A DNA stretch of 64,000 bases from positions 72,867,046-72,931,045 of the forward strand of contig NC_065884.2 of NCBI RefSeq assembly GCF_932274485.2. The letters run 5' to 3'. The notes below the pieces were generated by a model. The model was not told the DNA's origin. It made no database searches and saw nothing but the letters and a program-made list of their open reading frames with translations. Position 1 is the stretch's first letter. Every line of letters begins with the position of its first letter. Both the position numbers and the translations under genes were made by a program. Of this stretch, positions 11,655 through 23,800 are shown piece after piece. This DNA comes from Patella vulgata (Eukaryota; Mollusca; Gastropoda; Patellidae).

Positions 11655-13330
11655 TGTAAGTTTCATGGCTATCGGTTGATAATTGTGGTCTGTAGCCGTG
11701 CCACATGAAATGTGTGGTAACCTGATTTCTCGGACACCGCTAACCGGAAGTGGTCGAAATTTTGGCTACTCTGAGATATAATTAAAGTAATTAAAATCTG
11801 CAAGTTTCATTGAAATCGGTTGATAATTGTGGTCTGTAGCCGTGCCACATGAAATGTGTGGTAACCTGATATCTCGGAAACCGCTAATCGGAAGTGATCG
11901 AAATTTTGGCTACTCTGAGATATTATTAAAGTAATTTTGCCTACTCTGCGATATAATTAAAGTAATTAAAATCTGCAAGTTTTATGGAAATCGGTTGATA
12001 ATTGTGGCCTGTAGCCCCACATGAAATGTGTGGTAACCTGATATCTCGGAAACCGCTAACCGGAAGTGACCGAAATTATGGCTACTATGAGATATTATTA
12101 AATTAATTATAATCTGCACGTTTCATTGAAATCGGTTGATAATTGTGGTCTGTAGCCGTGCCACATGAAATGTGTGGTAAGCTGATATCTCGGAAACCGC
12201 TAACCGGAAGTGGTCGAAATTTTGGCTACTCTTAGATATTATTAATGTTATCATATTCTGTAAGTGTCATTGAAATCGGTTGATAATTGTGGTCTGTAGC
12301 CGTGCCACATGAAATGTGTGGTAACCTGATATCTCGGAAACCGCTAATCGGAAGTGATCGAAATTTTGGCTACTCTGAGATATTATTAAAGTAATTTTGC
12401 CTACTCTGCGATATAATTAAAGTAATTAAAATCTGCAAGTTTCATGGAAATCGGTTGATAATTGTGGCCTGTAGCCCCACATGAAATGTGTGGTAACCTG
12501 ATATCTCGGAAACCGCTAACCAGAAGTGACCGAAATTATGGCTACTATGAGATATTATTAAATTAATTATAATCTGCAAGTTTCATTGAAATCGGTTGAT
12601 AATTGTGGTCTGTAGCCGTGCCACATGAAATGTGTGGTAAGCTGATATCTCGGAAACCGCTAACCGGAAGTGGTCGAAATTTTGGCTACTCTTAGATATT
12701 ATTAATGTTATCATATTCTGTAAGTTCCATTGAAATCGGTTGATAATTGTGGTCTGTAGCCGTGCCACATGAAATGTGTGGTAACCTGATATCTCGGAAA
12801 CCGCTAACCGGAAGTGGTCGAAATTTTGGCTACTCTTAGATATTATTAATGTTATCATATTCTGTAAGTTTCATTGAAATCGGTTGATAATTGTGCTCTG
12901 TAGCGCGTGCCACATGAAATGTGTGGTAACCTAATCTCCGAAACCGCTAACCAGAAGTGGTCGAAATTTTGCCTACTCTGAGATATTATTAATGTTATAA
13001 TCTGCACGTTCATTGAAATCGGTTTGCAATTGCGGTCTGTAGCCGTGCCACATGAAATGTGTGGTAACCTGATATCTCCGAAACTGCTAACCGGAAATGG
13101 TCAAAATTTTGGCTACTCTGAGATATTATTAATGTTATCATATTCTGTAAGTTTCATGGATATCGGTTATAATTGCCGTCTGTCGCCGTGCCACATGAAA
13201 TGTGTGGTAACCCCCATATCTCGGAAACCGCCAACCGGAAATGTCCGAAAGTTTTGCTACTCAGAGATGTTATCAATGTTATCATAATCTGTAAGCTTCA
13301 TTATAAAATCGGGTAACAATTGTAGTCTGT
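11655..13330 (+). repeat. Satellite array, ~144-bp monomer with 460-bp higher-order repeat
   Basis: About eleven monomers, each carrying a block near CCACATGAAATGTGTGG (imperfect palindrome), TCTCGGAAACCGCTAACC and GATATTATTAA. Some monomers are longer because of a duplicated GATAT.ATTAAAGTAATT segment. Two consecutive 460-bp blocks (11831-12290 and 12291-12750) are nearly identical, so three monomers form a higher-order unit. Sequence decays toward 13300. A minus-strand ORF across 12583-12858 is just the periodicity of the array. Confidence 0.9.
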
Positions 13331-13447
13331 CTGTAGTCGTAATTATAAGGCTATTTTGAAATTCTTGCTCACCACATGTGGCAAATAATAGCCACTGGCA
13401 CTGCCGTGCTGTATGAGCTGGAATACTGGTGAGAGATTCCGCTCGGT

Positions 13448-13600
13448 TCCCATGACAAAGGATAAAGCACACGCCCGTGACACTTAATTTCTCATAAAAA
13501 GTGTTGTTTTACCAAAAAAAATCATGTAGCTGAGCGGGGGTGGGTGGGGAGACCCCCAAATCCCCCCAAATCCCCCTCTGAATCCATCCTGCATCACTGA
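13448..13600. mobile_element. Right half of the hAT-like MITE split by the 10.2-kb element
   Basis: Continues the MITE interrupted at 3275: GGATAAAGCAC, TCTCATAAAAA, ATCATGTAGCTGAGC and the C-rich end also occur in the same order at 62175-62300. Confidence 0.5.
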
Positions 13601-14099
13601 CAACCACAAAAGGGCAGCCTCTTGTTCGCCGGAAAATTCAAATGGCTCGCGATCTCGGCCAACGCGTCAGTATCGCAAACAGACGAACGACGAACACGGA
13701 TCTTCGGAGCGAGGTCTTCCATAACAACTGTGTACCGCTCCATAACAACTGTTCTATAGAATAAAACATGTGCAATATGATATGATTTAACTGAAAGGCC
13801 GTGTCTTAGGATAAACACCCCATAGCTACTGTTTTTAATATAAAAATAATAATAAACAAAGGACTGCAGTCAGTCGGTGAACTTTGGACCTCTCTAGTCT
13901 CGATTAACCTGGGTCATGACCAGCACGTTCAACTTGTCACGCCCCAAAATGTAAACATTGTTATTTTTGTTTTGGTCGCGTGTCATAATTTAAGCCCGCG
14001 ACAGTCCGCTTTATTCACCATATCAAAATCTAGGAATTTCTCTCCACATAGACGATCGAATTATTCCTACTGTTTTAGCCTATTGTTTGATTTAATTAA
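13601..14099. other. Intergenic stretch upstream of BCKDK
   Basis: No ORF or repeat recognised. It separates the 10.2-kb element from the probable BCKDK promoter. Confidence 0.35.
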
Positions 14100-14486
14100 A
14101 ATATAATTCCGATTCACGGCTGTCGGCTTTCAAATATAGGTCAAAATGTGAAACTCCTCTCAGTTTCTCTACACGTGATAGCGATGATCACGTGACCGAG
14201 TGTACGAGGTCAATATTCCTGACAGCTGAGTACAAGAAAATCCAGAACGCGATGGGGTTGGGCGCGACGTCTGACCGTTTTCTACGAATGTATTCGGTTT
14301 ATAGACACAAAAGATTTGTGAAATGGACCTCTACAAAATTGTGATGTTGTCATTGTGTATTTTTTATTTCGCTTGAGTGTGGCAAAGTGAATCGTGATAG
14401 ATATTTTTCTGTGTGTTCCCGGCGATTTATTTTTGGCTTGGTTTGATACTTTCTGTTTTTACGCCGGCCAATAATACAATAACAAT
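14100..14486 (+). promoter_or_regulatory. Probable BCKDK promoter / 5' leader with two E-boxes
   Basis: Two CACGTG boxes lie at 14172-14177 and 14189-14194, the second within the palindromic context ATCACGTGAC. The segment is richer in CpG than its surroundings (GCGCGACGTC near 14260). CACGTG is bound by USF, MITF/TFE and Mondo/ChREBP-Mlx factors. In mammals ChREBP is reported to control BCKDK, but its usual element has two boxes 5 bp apart and here the spacing is 11 bp. No TATA box is evident. The transcription start is not defined by the sequence. Confidence 0.4.
14323..14376 (+). other. Possible upstream ORF in the BCKDK leader
   Basis: ATG at 14323 opens a 17-codon frame (MDLYKIVMLSLCIFYFA) that stops at 14374-14376, 110 nt before the BCKDK start. 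It could damp translation if transcription starts upstream of it, which is not known. Confidence 0.3.
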
Positions 14487-14687
14487 ATGGCTTTCCTATC
14501 AGCTGTTCGTAGCTTCCGTATTATAACCCATGAACAAAGGACTGGGTTGCTTTTCACCACAGCAGTGGCCAGTAGACAGTTTTCTGATAATATTTATTCT
14601 AAACAGCAAGACTGTCCTGATCGTGAAAGATCTCGTTCGGTGACATCGTTTTATTTCCAGAGTGCCATCGACCAAGCTGCCAATAAG
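14487..14687 (+). CDS. BCKDK: BCKDK exon 1 (residues 1-67)
   Basis: Begins with the only suitable ATG (ACAATATGG) and ends AATAAG before the donor GTAGGC, phase 0. It encodes the mitochondrial targeting segment and the start of the mature kinase ([17 protein letters not shown]). Confidence 0.93.
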
Positions 14688-17600
14688 GTAGGCCTATGAT
14701 TACGTCATAATTGATAATACTGTGGTATTAATAGATCTATTTTTAATTGTAGTGCAGTTTGGCTGCTACAGACGATCGCCAGTTAGAGAGAGAGATGGGG
14801 TTTAACGTCCACTCGACACAAACTAGGTCATTTCGGGACTAACATATGGTTTAATTTTATTTACATAATTCGCTTGCGCGTAGGGGTCTTTAACAGTGGG
14901 AGGAAACCGGAGGACCCGGAGAAAAACCACGAGGTTGGACAGGCGACCCTACTCCTTGTCACGTACAACCAGGGATTCAAAACCATGCCAGTTGACTCAA
15001 TTACAGGCTTTATGATACAGCAGGCACGTGCTAACCATTCTCTTGTGGTAAAAATATCGGAGCCGGTGATGTAATATATCATATCCAATATTTAAGACAC
15101 ATTGACATTGAACATTTTATAATCAGTAGGCCTACACAGGTCGTATATTCTATGATTTCAGGCACCATTTGTAATAAACTAGGAAAAACCTATCCAACAA
15201 GACAACGAATACCAGAAACAGAAGAGGAGGGGTGGTCCCGTGTACGGCATGCACATAAAAGATCCATTGATAGTTGGATTTCGATATAAGAGTACATGTA
15301 GGCCGTAGTGCCGCTGTCCGGGCAAAATGTCCCTCATAGCACACTGTATGGCATATGCCTGTCTTCATTAGCCCAGGTTAGGAGCAGAACAGTAGGACGT
15401 TAAACCCCATTTCATTTCATTTCTTATCAGGTTTTGTATTGTGTGTAGTGCACTACTCCTGTACTTATTGTTAGAGTAGAGTTTTAGATATGTAAATATA
15501 CATAGATATAACCTCAGATGACCCTGACCTTAAAGGCTCAATACCACTCTTGTTGTAACTGAATAATATGTCCCAATCTTTATTCTGGTCAACAAATTGT
15601 ACTATTTTACAATATTCCAATTAATTGATGATACAAATTTCATCTTAAAACACCTAATTTAAAAAATTGGAAAAATTCAACTAAATGATTTGAAAAGCCT
15701 AATGTAAACCTTTTCAAATGTAACTTGGATTTAAAAATATTTTCAATGTAATGGATAATTTACACAACAGGTAGGACACTTAAACATCTAATACTTAAAA
15801 TAAGGCTATTATTTATTTTCTGGAGCTGTCAAGCCAGCAAGAGTGTTATTGTCCCTTTAAGGCCTACTGACCTTACACCGATTAAAAACCAGATTTGAGA
15901 TTTATAAGTTAGTGGTAGTAGACATAGATACATACATGTTTACATCTGTAAATATTGGTGACAGGTAGGGCCTATATTTATTGTATGTATAAAGTATCAC
16001 ACTGATCAGCAGTAAATATTCTCTAGGCTGCTACAATCACTGGTAGGGATGACATCAATGCAGCTTATGATGGGTCCCTAATATTAACTAAAATTCTAGA
16101 ACGTTTGTTTTTTTAAGCATTAGAAAAATAAATAAAGGTGTTTCAAGGATATGTAGGTAAAAATATTTCCTATTTAGTGTAAATGGGTGTGTAAAATGAG
16201 TAAAAGGCATCATTCTGCCCGAACCAGTAATGTCTTATGCAAACAAGACATGTGCCATTGAGCCAATGATTGACGCCGGGTGATATGATGTCACATGTTG
16301 AAAGCAGTCATCTTTTACAGAGATATTAGAAGATTTTCCTAATACTTCCGTAAAACAGATTGATAAAATATATACATGTACTATGTGCCATTTGGAGTTT
16401 TCGCAAAAATTTTGCGTTTTATCCACGGCCAAAATGTACTCAAATTGATTATTTAAGATTTAATTAAGAAAAAAAAAATATCAACAGTAAGAAAAATCAA
16501 GGATTAAAGAGAGGCCCATCAAAAGATTTTAGTGAAAAAATGTAAAATAAAAGTAGGGGGGTTGGATGGCCGAATGGTTAGCACGAGCGCGCTGTATCAT
16601 AAGGCCTGTCATTGAGTCAACTGGCGTGGTTTCGAATCCCTGGTTGTACGTGACAAGGAGTAGGGTTGCCTGTCCAACCTCATGGGTTTTCTCCGGGTCC
16701 TCCGGTTTCCTCCCACTGCTAAAGACCCCTACGCGCAAGCGAATTATTGAAATAAAATTAAACCATATGTTAGTCCCGAAATGATCTAGTCTGTGTCGAG
16801 TGGACGTTAAACTCCATTTCTCTCTCTCTCTCATAAAAGTACATGTATCGTATAAGTAAATGTATCCTATAAGTATATGTATCCTATAACTTTACAATTA
16901 CATTTATCTAAAAAGTACATATATATCCAAAAAGTAACATACATTTATCCTAAAACAGTACATATATCCTAAAACAGTACATGTATCCTAAAAGTGTGAT
17001 ATTCTAAAAGTATGATATTCTAAAAGTATGGTATCCTAAAAGTATGATATTCTAAAAGTACAATATTCTAAAAGTATGGTATCCTAAAAATATGGTATCC
17101 TAAAAATATGATATGCTAAAAAAAAGTACAATATTCTAAAAGTATGGTATCCTAAAAATATGGTATCCTAAAAGTATGGTATGCTAAAAAAAAGTACAAT
17201 ATTCTAAAAGTATGGTATCCTAAAAGTATGATATCCTAAAGGTATGTGTATCCTAAAAGTACAAATGATGATCAGTGATTTTAATATTAGTGACAGGTAG
17301 ACTATGATATTAGAGACAGGTAGACTATGATATTAGAGACAGGTAGACTATAATATTAGTGACAGGTAGACTATGATATCGGTGTGTGTCAATTGACATA
17401 GTTACAAGTTACTCTAGACCTGATATTTTTGTAAGACAAGGACAGAATGTTATTGTTTTTTGTAAAACGAGCTGTAAGGCGAGGACGGCATGTTATTGTT
17501 TTTCATCAATAAGCAATTATGTTTGACATTCCATGTAGTCTCTGTAAACCAGTCTACTAAGAAACATAGTTGAAATGGAAGCCAGAAGAAAACTGGATAA

Positions 17601-20600
17601 TTGAGCCAGTTCATGAACAAGGCTTACTATTTTAGTTCAGTTATAATAACGCTCCCAGCATTGGCCGAGAAAGTTCATTAGGATTTTCCGACGCAATTCC
17701 CCCCCCTCCCCTTGTCAGTGGTGCGGGACGGAGTGCCTGACAACGACAGCTGTCGAGTCATTCGGATGGGAAGAAAAACCGAGGTCCTGTATATACTTTG
17801 GTGTGCATGTAAAAGAACCCTTAGCATATGAAATTTGATATAAGAGTAGGCCGTATTGCCACTGTCCGGTCAAAATTTCCCTCATAGCACACTGTATGGT
17901 GTATGCCCGTCTTCATTAGCCATGTTGAGCAGAAGGCATAAACATACCAAGATCAATTGCACCCATTGTCGAGCACAACAGAACAGTGGCATCTGGAATT
18001 TGATGCGAAATATCTGAAATTAAATGCAGTTTTCTGGGCAAAATTCACCTCCCTAAAACATGTGAACACAGTATTAACTGTGTTAGTCTCCAATACACAA
18101 TGCAGGACAACTGCACAGTAATTGGAAGACAGAACAAACCATACATTACAGATGGTACAGTTACAGTATATATCCCAGAACAGGTATACAAATATATGAA
18201 TTAGGCCAGAAAAAAACCCTGAAAATATTTTATTTAAGAAAAACATCTGTGTTTCAAGGTGCAATCTTTTCTTGTTGTCTTTATTACAACACATTTTTCA
18301 AGGATTACATGTACATTTGTAAATATAAATTAGGTGGGTAGGTTAATGGATTCTACAGATGTTGTTGTTGTAAATATTGTGTTTGTAGAATTAAAGGGCG
18401 GTTGGATGGCTGAATGGTTAGCACTTGCACGCTGTATCATGAAGCCTGTCATTGAGTCAACTGGCGTGGTTTCGTTTGCCCGGTTGTACATGACAAGGAG
18501 TAGGGTCGCCTGTCCAACCTCATTGGTTTTCTCTTTGTCCTCCGGTTTCCTCCCACAGCTAAAGACCTTAAGCACAAGCGAATTATTGAAATAAAATTAA
18601 ACCATATGACCTAGTCGAAATGACCTAGTTTTTGTCGAGTGGACGTTAAACCCCATCTCTCTCTCTCAAGGAGTAGCGTCACTGCTACAGACACCTACGC
18701 GCAATTGAATTATTGAAATAAAATTTAACCATGTGTTTCCCCGGTTGTATGGTTTCCTCTCAGTCCTACGTGCCAGCGAATTATTGAAACGAAATTGAAC
18801 CATATGTTAGTCTCAAAATGACCTCGTTTGTGAGGAGTGGACGTTAAACTCTCTCTCTCTCTCTCTCTCTCTATGAGCAGGTAGCCTACATGTAGGTCAA
18901 ATAAAACATACAAATCATCGTACATGACAATTGATGAGGAACGTGTTTGATTTGTCATGGAGTGGGTGGCCAAGTGGTCTAACTCTCTAACTCAATATAA
19001 TTCTCTGTGGAACTTTCTTGGTCAACACCTGGATGTGACCAAGGACCTCCTGATTATGGATCCAGTTCGGCCAACACCTGGATCAGTCCCGGACCTGATT
19101 GTGGATCCAGTACGGCCAACACCTGGATCAGACCCGGGACCTGATTATGGATCCAGTTCGACCAACACCTGGATCAGACCCGGGACCTGATTATGGATCC
19201 AGTTCGACCAACACCTGGATCAGACCCGGGACCTGATTATGGATCCAGTTCGGCCAACACCTGGATCAGACCCGGGACCTGATTATGGATCCAGTTCGGC
19301 CAACACCTGGATCAGACCCGGGACCTGATTATGGATCCAGTTCAGCCAACACCTGGATCAATTCCTGTATCTCCTGATTAGTAATCCATCAACAAATAGA
19401 ATGAACCCATGCGATCATAGAGATACCACAAAATGGTGTCTAACTTGTACGATTTCAGAGAAATAGGGTTTAACGTGCTACTGTTTTGCTCCGAACTGGG
19501 CTAATGAAGACGGGCATACGCCATACAGTGTGCTATGTGGGAAATTTTGCCCGGACAGCGGCACTATGGCCTACTCTTATCTCGAATTCCAACTGCCAAG
19601 GGATCTTTTACATGCATTCTATTCTAATGTATACACTGGACCTTGATTTTTTGTATCATCCGAAGGACTGGACAGCTGTCATTGTCAGGCTCTCCATCCT
19701 GCATCACTGACAAGGGAGAATCACGCCGGAAAATCTGGATGAACTTTCTCGGCCAATGCAGGGATCGAACACTCGACCTCCAGGCTAGCGAGCCAGCGTC
19801 TTACCCACTTAGCCACCGTGTTTACCGATTTATAAAGTAAATGGTTGAGACAATATACTTGTGTTAAAATCCACCTCTCTTTCGACTTAAATATACTGAT
19901 CTAGATAAATATACCTGGGTGTAAATAATCTAGGTTAACGTGACATATACATGATTACCTGTAGTTTACATGATTACCTGTTGTACATGTTGACATGGTA
20001 TGTTCAGTCTAGACTATTTAATTACACATTACCAGCTTGTACGTGACATGGTTTTTCCTTGTCTAGTCGTTCAGAAGGGACAAAAAAAACTGAGGTCCCG
20101 TCTTTACATTGGTGTGTACATAAAAGATCCATTGGCAGTTGGAATTCGATATAAGAGTAGACGATAGTGCCGCTGCCCGGGCAAAATTTCACTCATAGCA
20201 CACTGTATGGCGTATGCCCGTCTTCATTAGCCCAGTATATGAGCAGAACAGTAGGACATTAAACCCCATTTCATTTCCTGTATCTAAAATATGACAAAGT
20301 CTATAGATCCATATAGGTTATTAAAAGATTAATTTATTAATTCAGGAAGTTCTATTCTAATCTACCCTCTCATCCACAATTTCTTTTTTCTGGAGCCATA
20401 ACACACAGGTATTTTTTTTTGATTCATCGTCGTTAGCCCGATTGCTGCTGAACAGTTGGACCCCATTTTATTGTATTTATACAGAAGGTTGTAGAACACA
20501 TAATAACCACAGTGTGACAGAGGTCAGATAAAGGCCATGTTAGATAGTATCAAACTACTTATTATATGATTTACAAGGTTATATTCCTAGATTTAGATGG

Positions 20601-20852
20601 CTGAATGGTTAGTGTGAGCGTGTTGTATCACACAGTCTGCCATTGAGTCAACTGGCAGGGTTTCGATTCCCTGGTTGTACATGTATGTGACAAGGAGTAG
20701 GGTCGCCTGTCCAACCTTGTGGGTTTTCCCTGGGTCCTCTGGTTTCCTCCCACTGTTAAAGACCCCTACGCGCAAGCGAATTATTGAAATAAAAAATTGA
20801 ACCATATGTTAGTCCCGAAATGACCTAGTTTGTGTCGAGTGGAAGTTAAACC

Positions 20853-20883
<31 letters not shown>

Positions 20884-23800
20884 ATACCTTATTCTGTGTC
20901 AGGGGAGTCACCGAACTTCACCGGCGTCGAGCCTGGAGACCTCCCCCAGAAAATTTTGAAAATTCAGAGCTGAAAAACGACATCTGTGGACTTTTCTTGA
21001 GGAGTTTACATATGATTTTATTTGGCTTTGCTGAGCTTCTTTTTTTTTGCATGAAAACTCAGCATTAGGAAATAGGAAGACAACACACCAGTTTTGTAAC
21101 GATAATATTTGAATTATAATTCAAATTCTATCAGGAACAAGGATACACCATTTTTTTCAGAGTACAAGTTTCTTATTTTCAAAGCACAGATTTTTCATTT
21201 TGAAGCATGTTTTTGTTCCAATCCAGGCTATTTTAGGTTGTGTATTATTGTCTGATATACACTGTCCGAGATGTATGGTTAATTGAATATATTTACATAC
21301 ATGTACCTTAAACGGGTATTATTGACTGATATAATAAAATGTTGGGTATTGAAAGTGCAATATCACTCTGTGTCAATAGATTTAGGTCAGATATTCGGTG
21401 AGGACAAAGGCATGAATTTAAGTCGATTGAATATTTTTTGACCAGAATTCTTTAAGGCAAAAGTACTTGTGGTTTGTATGAACTTAAACCTTTATCATGT
21501 CTTGTTGGGGTTTTAGATTTTGAGGAACTATTGTGATCTTAGATTAGTTTTATGATGATATACAGAATTGCAGATCTTTCGTTTGGGCTCAAATGTTATA
21601 TACATCATTATTTCACATGCCAAGCCCATAATCAACTCTGTAGACGGCTGGTTGGTTTTGATTTTCAACGGATTTAAACATGATCGTGAGTTAATAATTC
21701 AATTAAAAAACTGGATAATCGAGACTTTGTTTATTATCATAACAATGGTAGCAATGACAATTGAGACTACACCATTCTTCAAACGGCCATAATAAAGTAA
21801 TTTGACTGAAATTTTCTTCAATATATTTCCATTTCATTATTTGTTGTTTTAATTATTATAATTTGTAGCAAGAACTGTCAGCTCTTTATCTAAATGTTAT
21901 ATAATGTATCTTTAATATAAATATTATAGCGAGAACTGTCAGCTCTTTATCGAAATCTTACATAATGTATCTTTAATATAACTATAGCAAGAACTTTTAG
22001 CTCTTTATCGAAATCTTACATAATGTGTAGGGGACTTTAGCTGTGGGAGGAAACAGAAGGACCCATCCCCTACTCCCCAGACTAAAGAAGACGGCCATAC
22101 ATCATGCAGTTTGCTATGAGGGACCACTGTTTCTGTCCCATTCAAACGACAACATGTTTTTTCCTTGTCGGGACCTCCGTCCTGCACCTCTGACAAGGGA
22201 AAATCAGACTGGAAGATCAGGATCGAATTCTGGACAGTCTGGTAATTAGTGAAGATTTCAGTTTACACTGGATACACAGGTCTATAATGATGATGATGAC
22301 TGTTATAAAGAATAGATGGTGATATTCTACAATACGGGGAGTGGGGGTGGGGGGGGTGGATGGCTAAATGGTTAGCGCGTGCACATTGTATCATACAGTC
22401 TGGCGTGGTTTTGATTCCCCGGTTGTACATGACAAGGAGCAGGTTTTCCCCTACTCACAAGTGAAATATCGAAATAAAATTGAACCCTGTGTTAGCCCCT
22501 AAATGATCTAGTATGTGTAGAGCAGACGTTGAACCCCATTTTTCTCTCTCTTCTACAATAACAACCTATTTATACAAGGATATCAACCAGTAAACCTATA
22601 TATATATATATATATATATATACAATAATACAGGTTAAAACCATGACATATATAATATATACTATAGCAAGAAATGAAGGCCATATGGTACTGAATACCA
22701 GGAATACCTTATAAACAAGTTCTTTATTCTGGTAGTTATTGGTTACGAGGCTAATCTTTCTTTTAATCACAGATTTACATAATTAATATTATCAGAGATG
22801 CCTGGGAGGGAGGATGGAGAGAGGTGGAGGAAATCTGAGAGAGAGAGAGAAAGGGGGGGCTGTGAGGGAGGGGGAGAGAGGTGGAGGAACTGTGAGAGAG
22901 GGGGAGAGATCAAGGGACTGTGAGAGAGAGAGAGATGGAGGGACTGTGAGAGAGAGGATTGAAGGAGGGGGAGACTGAGGGACTGAGAGAGGGAGGGGGG
23001 AGAGTTGTAGGTACTGTGAGTTGGGAGAGAGAGAGAGAGAGTGAGAAAAAGAGAGGGGGAGAGAGAGATGGAGGGAGGGAGAGATGGGGGACTGAGAGAA
23101 TTATTTCGGGACTAACATGTATATTTATTTCAATAATCCACATGCACATGTAGGAGATAACACTACCAAGTTAAAAAACGTACACACCTGGGATTGATAC
23201 CACACGGATTGTTTTCATGACAGATCTCTCGGGCACCAACCAAGACCCTTGAACTTACCGTTGATATTTAGACTGTCCAAGATGCATTGCTGAATCTGGT
23301 GACCTTGAGTTATCTCCGCTGCATTGCCTAAATTATCAATTTCCTCATAAAGAGATTTTTTTTTTACCCTGGGTTCATCCATATTTTTTTGTTTAGTTTC
23401 CCCCTTGTCAGTGGAGGAGGAGAGAAATGGGGTTTAACATCCACTCGACACAAGCTAGGTCATTTCGGGACTAACATATGGTTTAGTTTTATTTCAATAA
23501 TTCGCTTGCACGTAGGGGTCTTTAGCAGTGGGAGGAAACCGGAGGACCCAGAGAAAACCCAGGAGGTTGGACAGGCGACCCTACTCCTTGTCACGTACAA
23601 CCCAGTGGAGGAGGACGTTAGGCCTGGCATGAACAGGATGTAATTGTTCGAATGGGATGCAAAACTGAGGTCCCTTGGAAATATACAACAGGCAATGAAA
23701 TAGGATTTAAGGTGTTAATGAACTAACCGCCCATGCAGTGTACTACCTGTATGGTAGATATTTTACCTGGACAGTGTAGCTATGTTATACTTTAATCTCA

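Larger units (their letters stand above)
3276..13447. mobile_element. 10.2-kb Mutator-like composite transposon
   Basis: The ends are perfect 20-bp inverted repeats: ACCGAGCGGAATCTCTCACC at 3276-3295 and its reverse complement at 13428-13447. Similarity continues inward for roughly 15 more bases (GTATT..AG.TCA). Flanking sequence on both sides belongs to one hAT-like MITE, which supports insertion as a unit. Inside are a tandem ~363-bp repeat, a ~144-bp satellite present in opposite orientations near the two ends, a decayed Mutator-type transposase ORF, and nested elements (7717-8740, 9125-9466, 9617-10526). No convincing 8-11 bp target duplication is visible (only a partial match of the flanks). 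That the transposase belongs to these ends is an inference. Confidence 0.6.

Noticed and set aside
12583-12858. 91-codon minus-strand ORF with internal repeat
   Set aside because: It simply follows two monomers of the ~144-bp satellite.
16566-16640. tRNA gene at the SINE-A head
   Set aside because: Boxes A and B are present, but the sequence continues into the SINE body and the acceptor stem does not close. Many near-identical dispersed copies exist.
19028-19375. CRISPR-like array
   Set aside because: The unit is a continuous 46-bp tandem repeat without unique spacers, in a eukaryotic intron.
22910-23153. Ser/Leu-rich or Arg/Glu-rich ORFs
   Set aside because: Products of GA-rich low-complexity sequence on the two strands.
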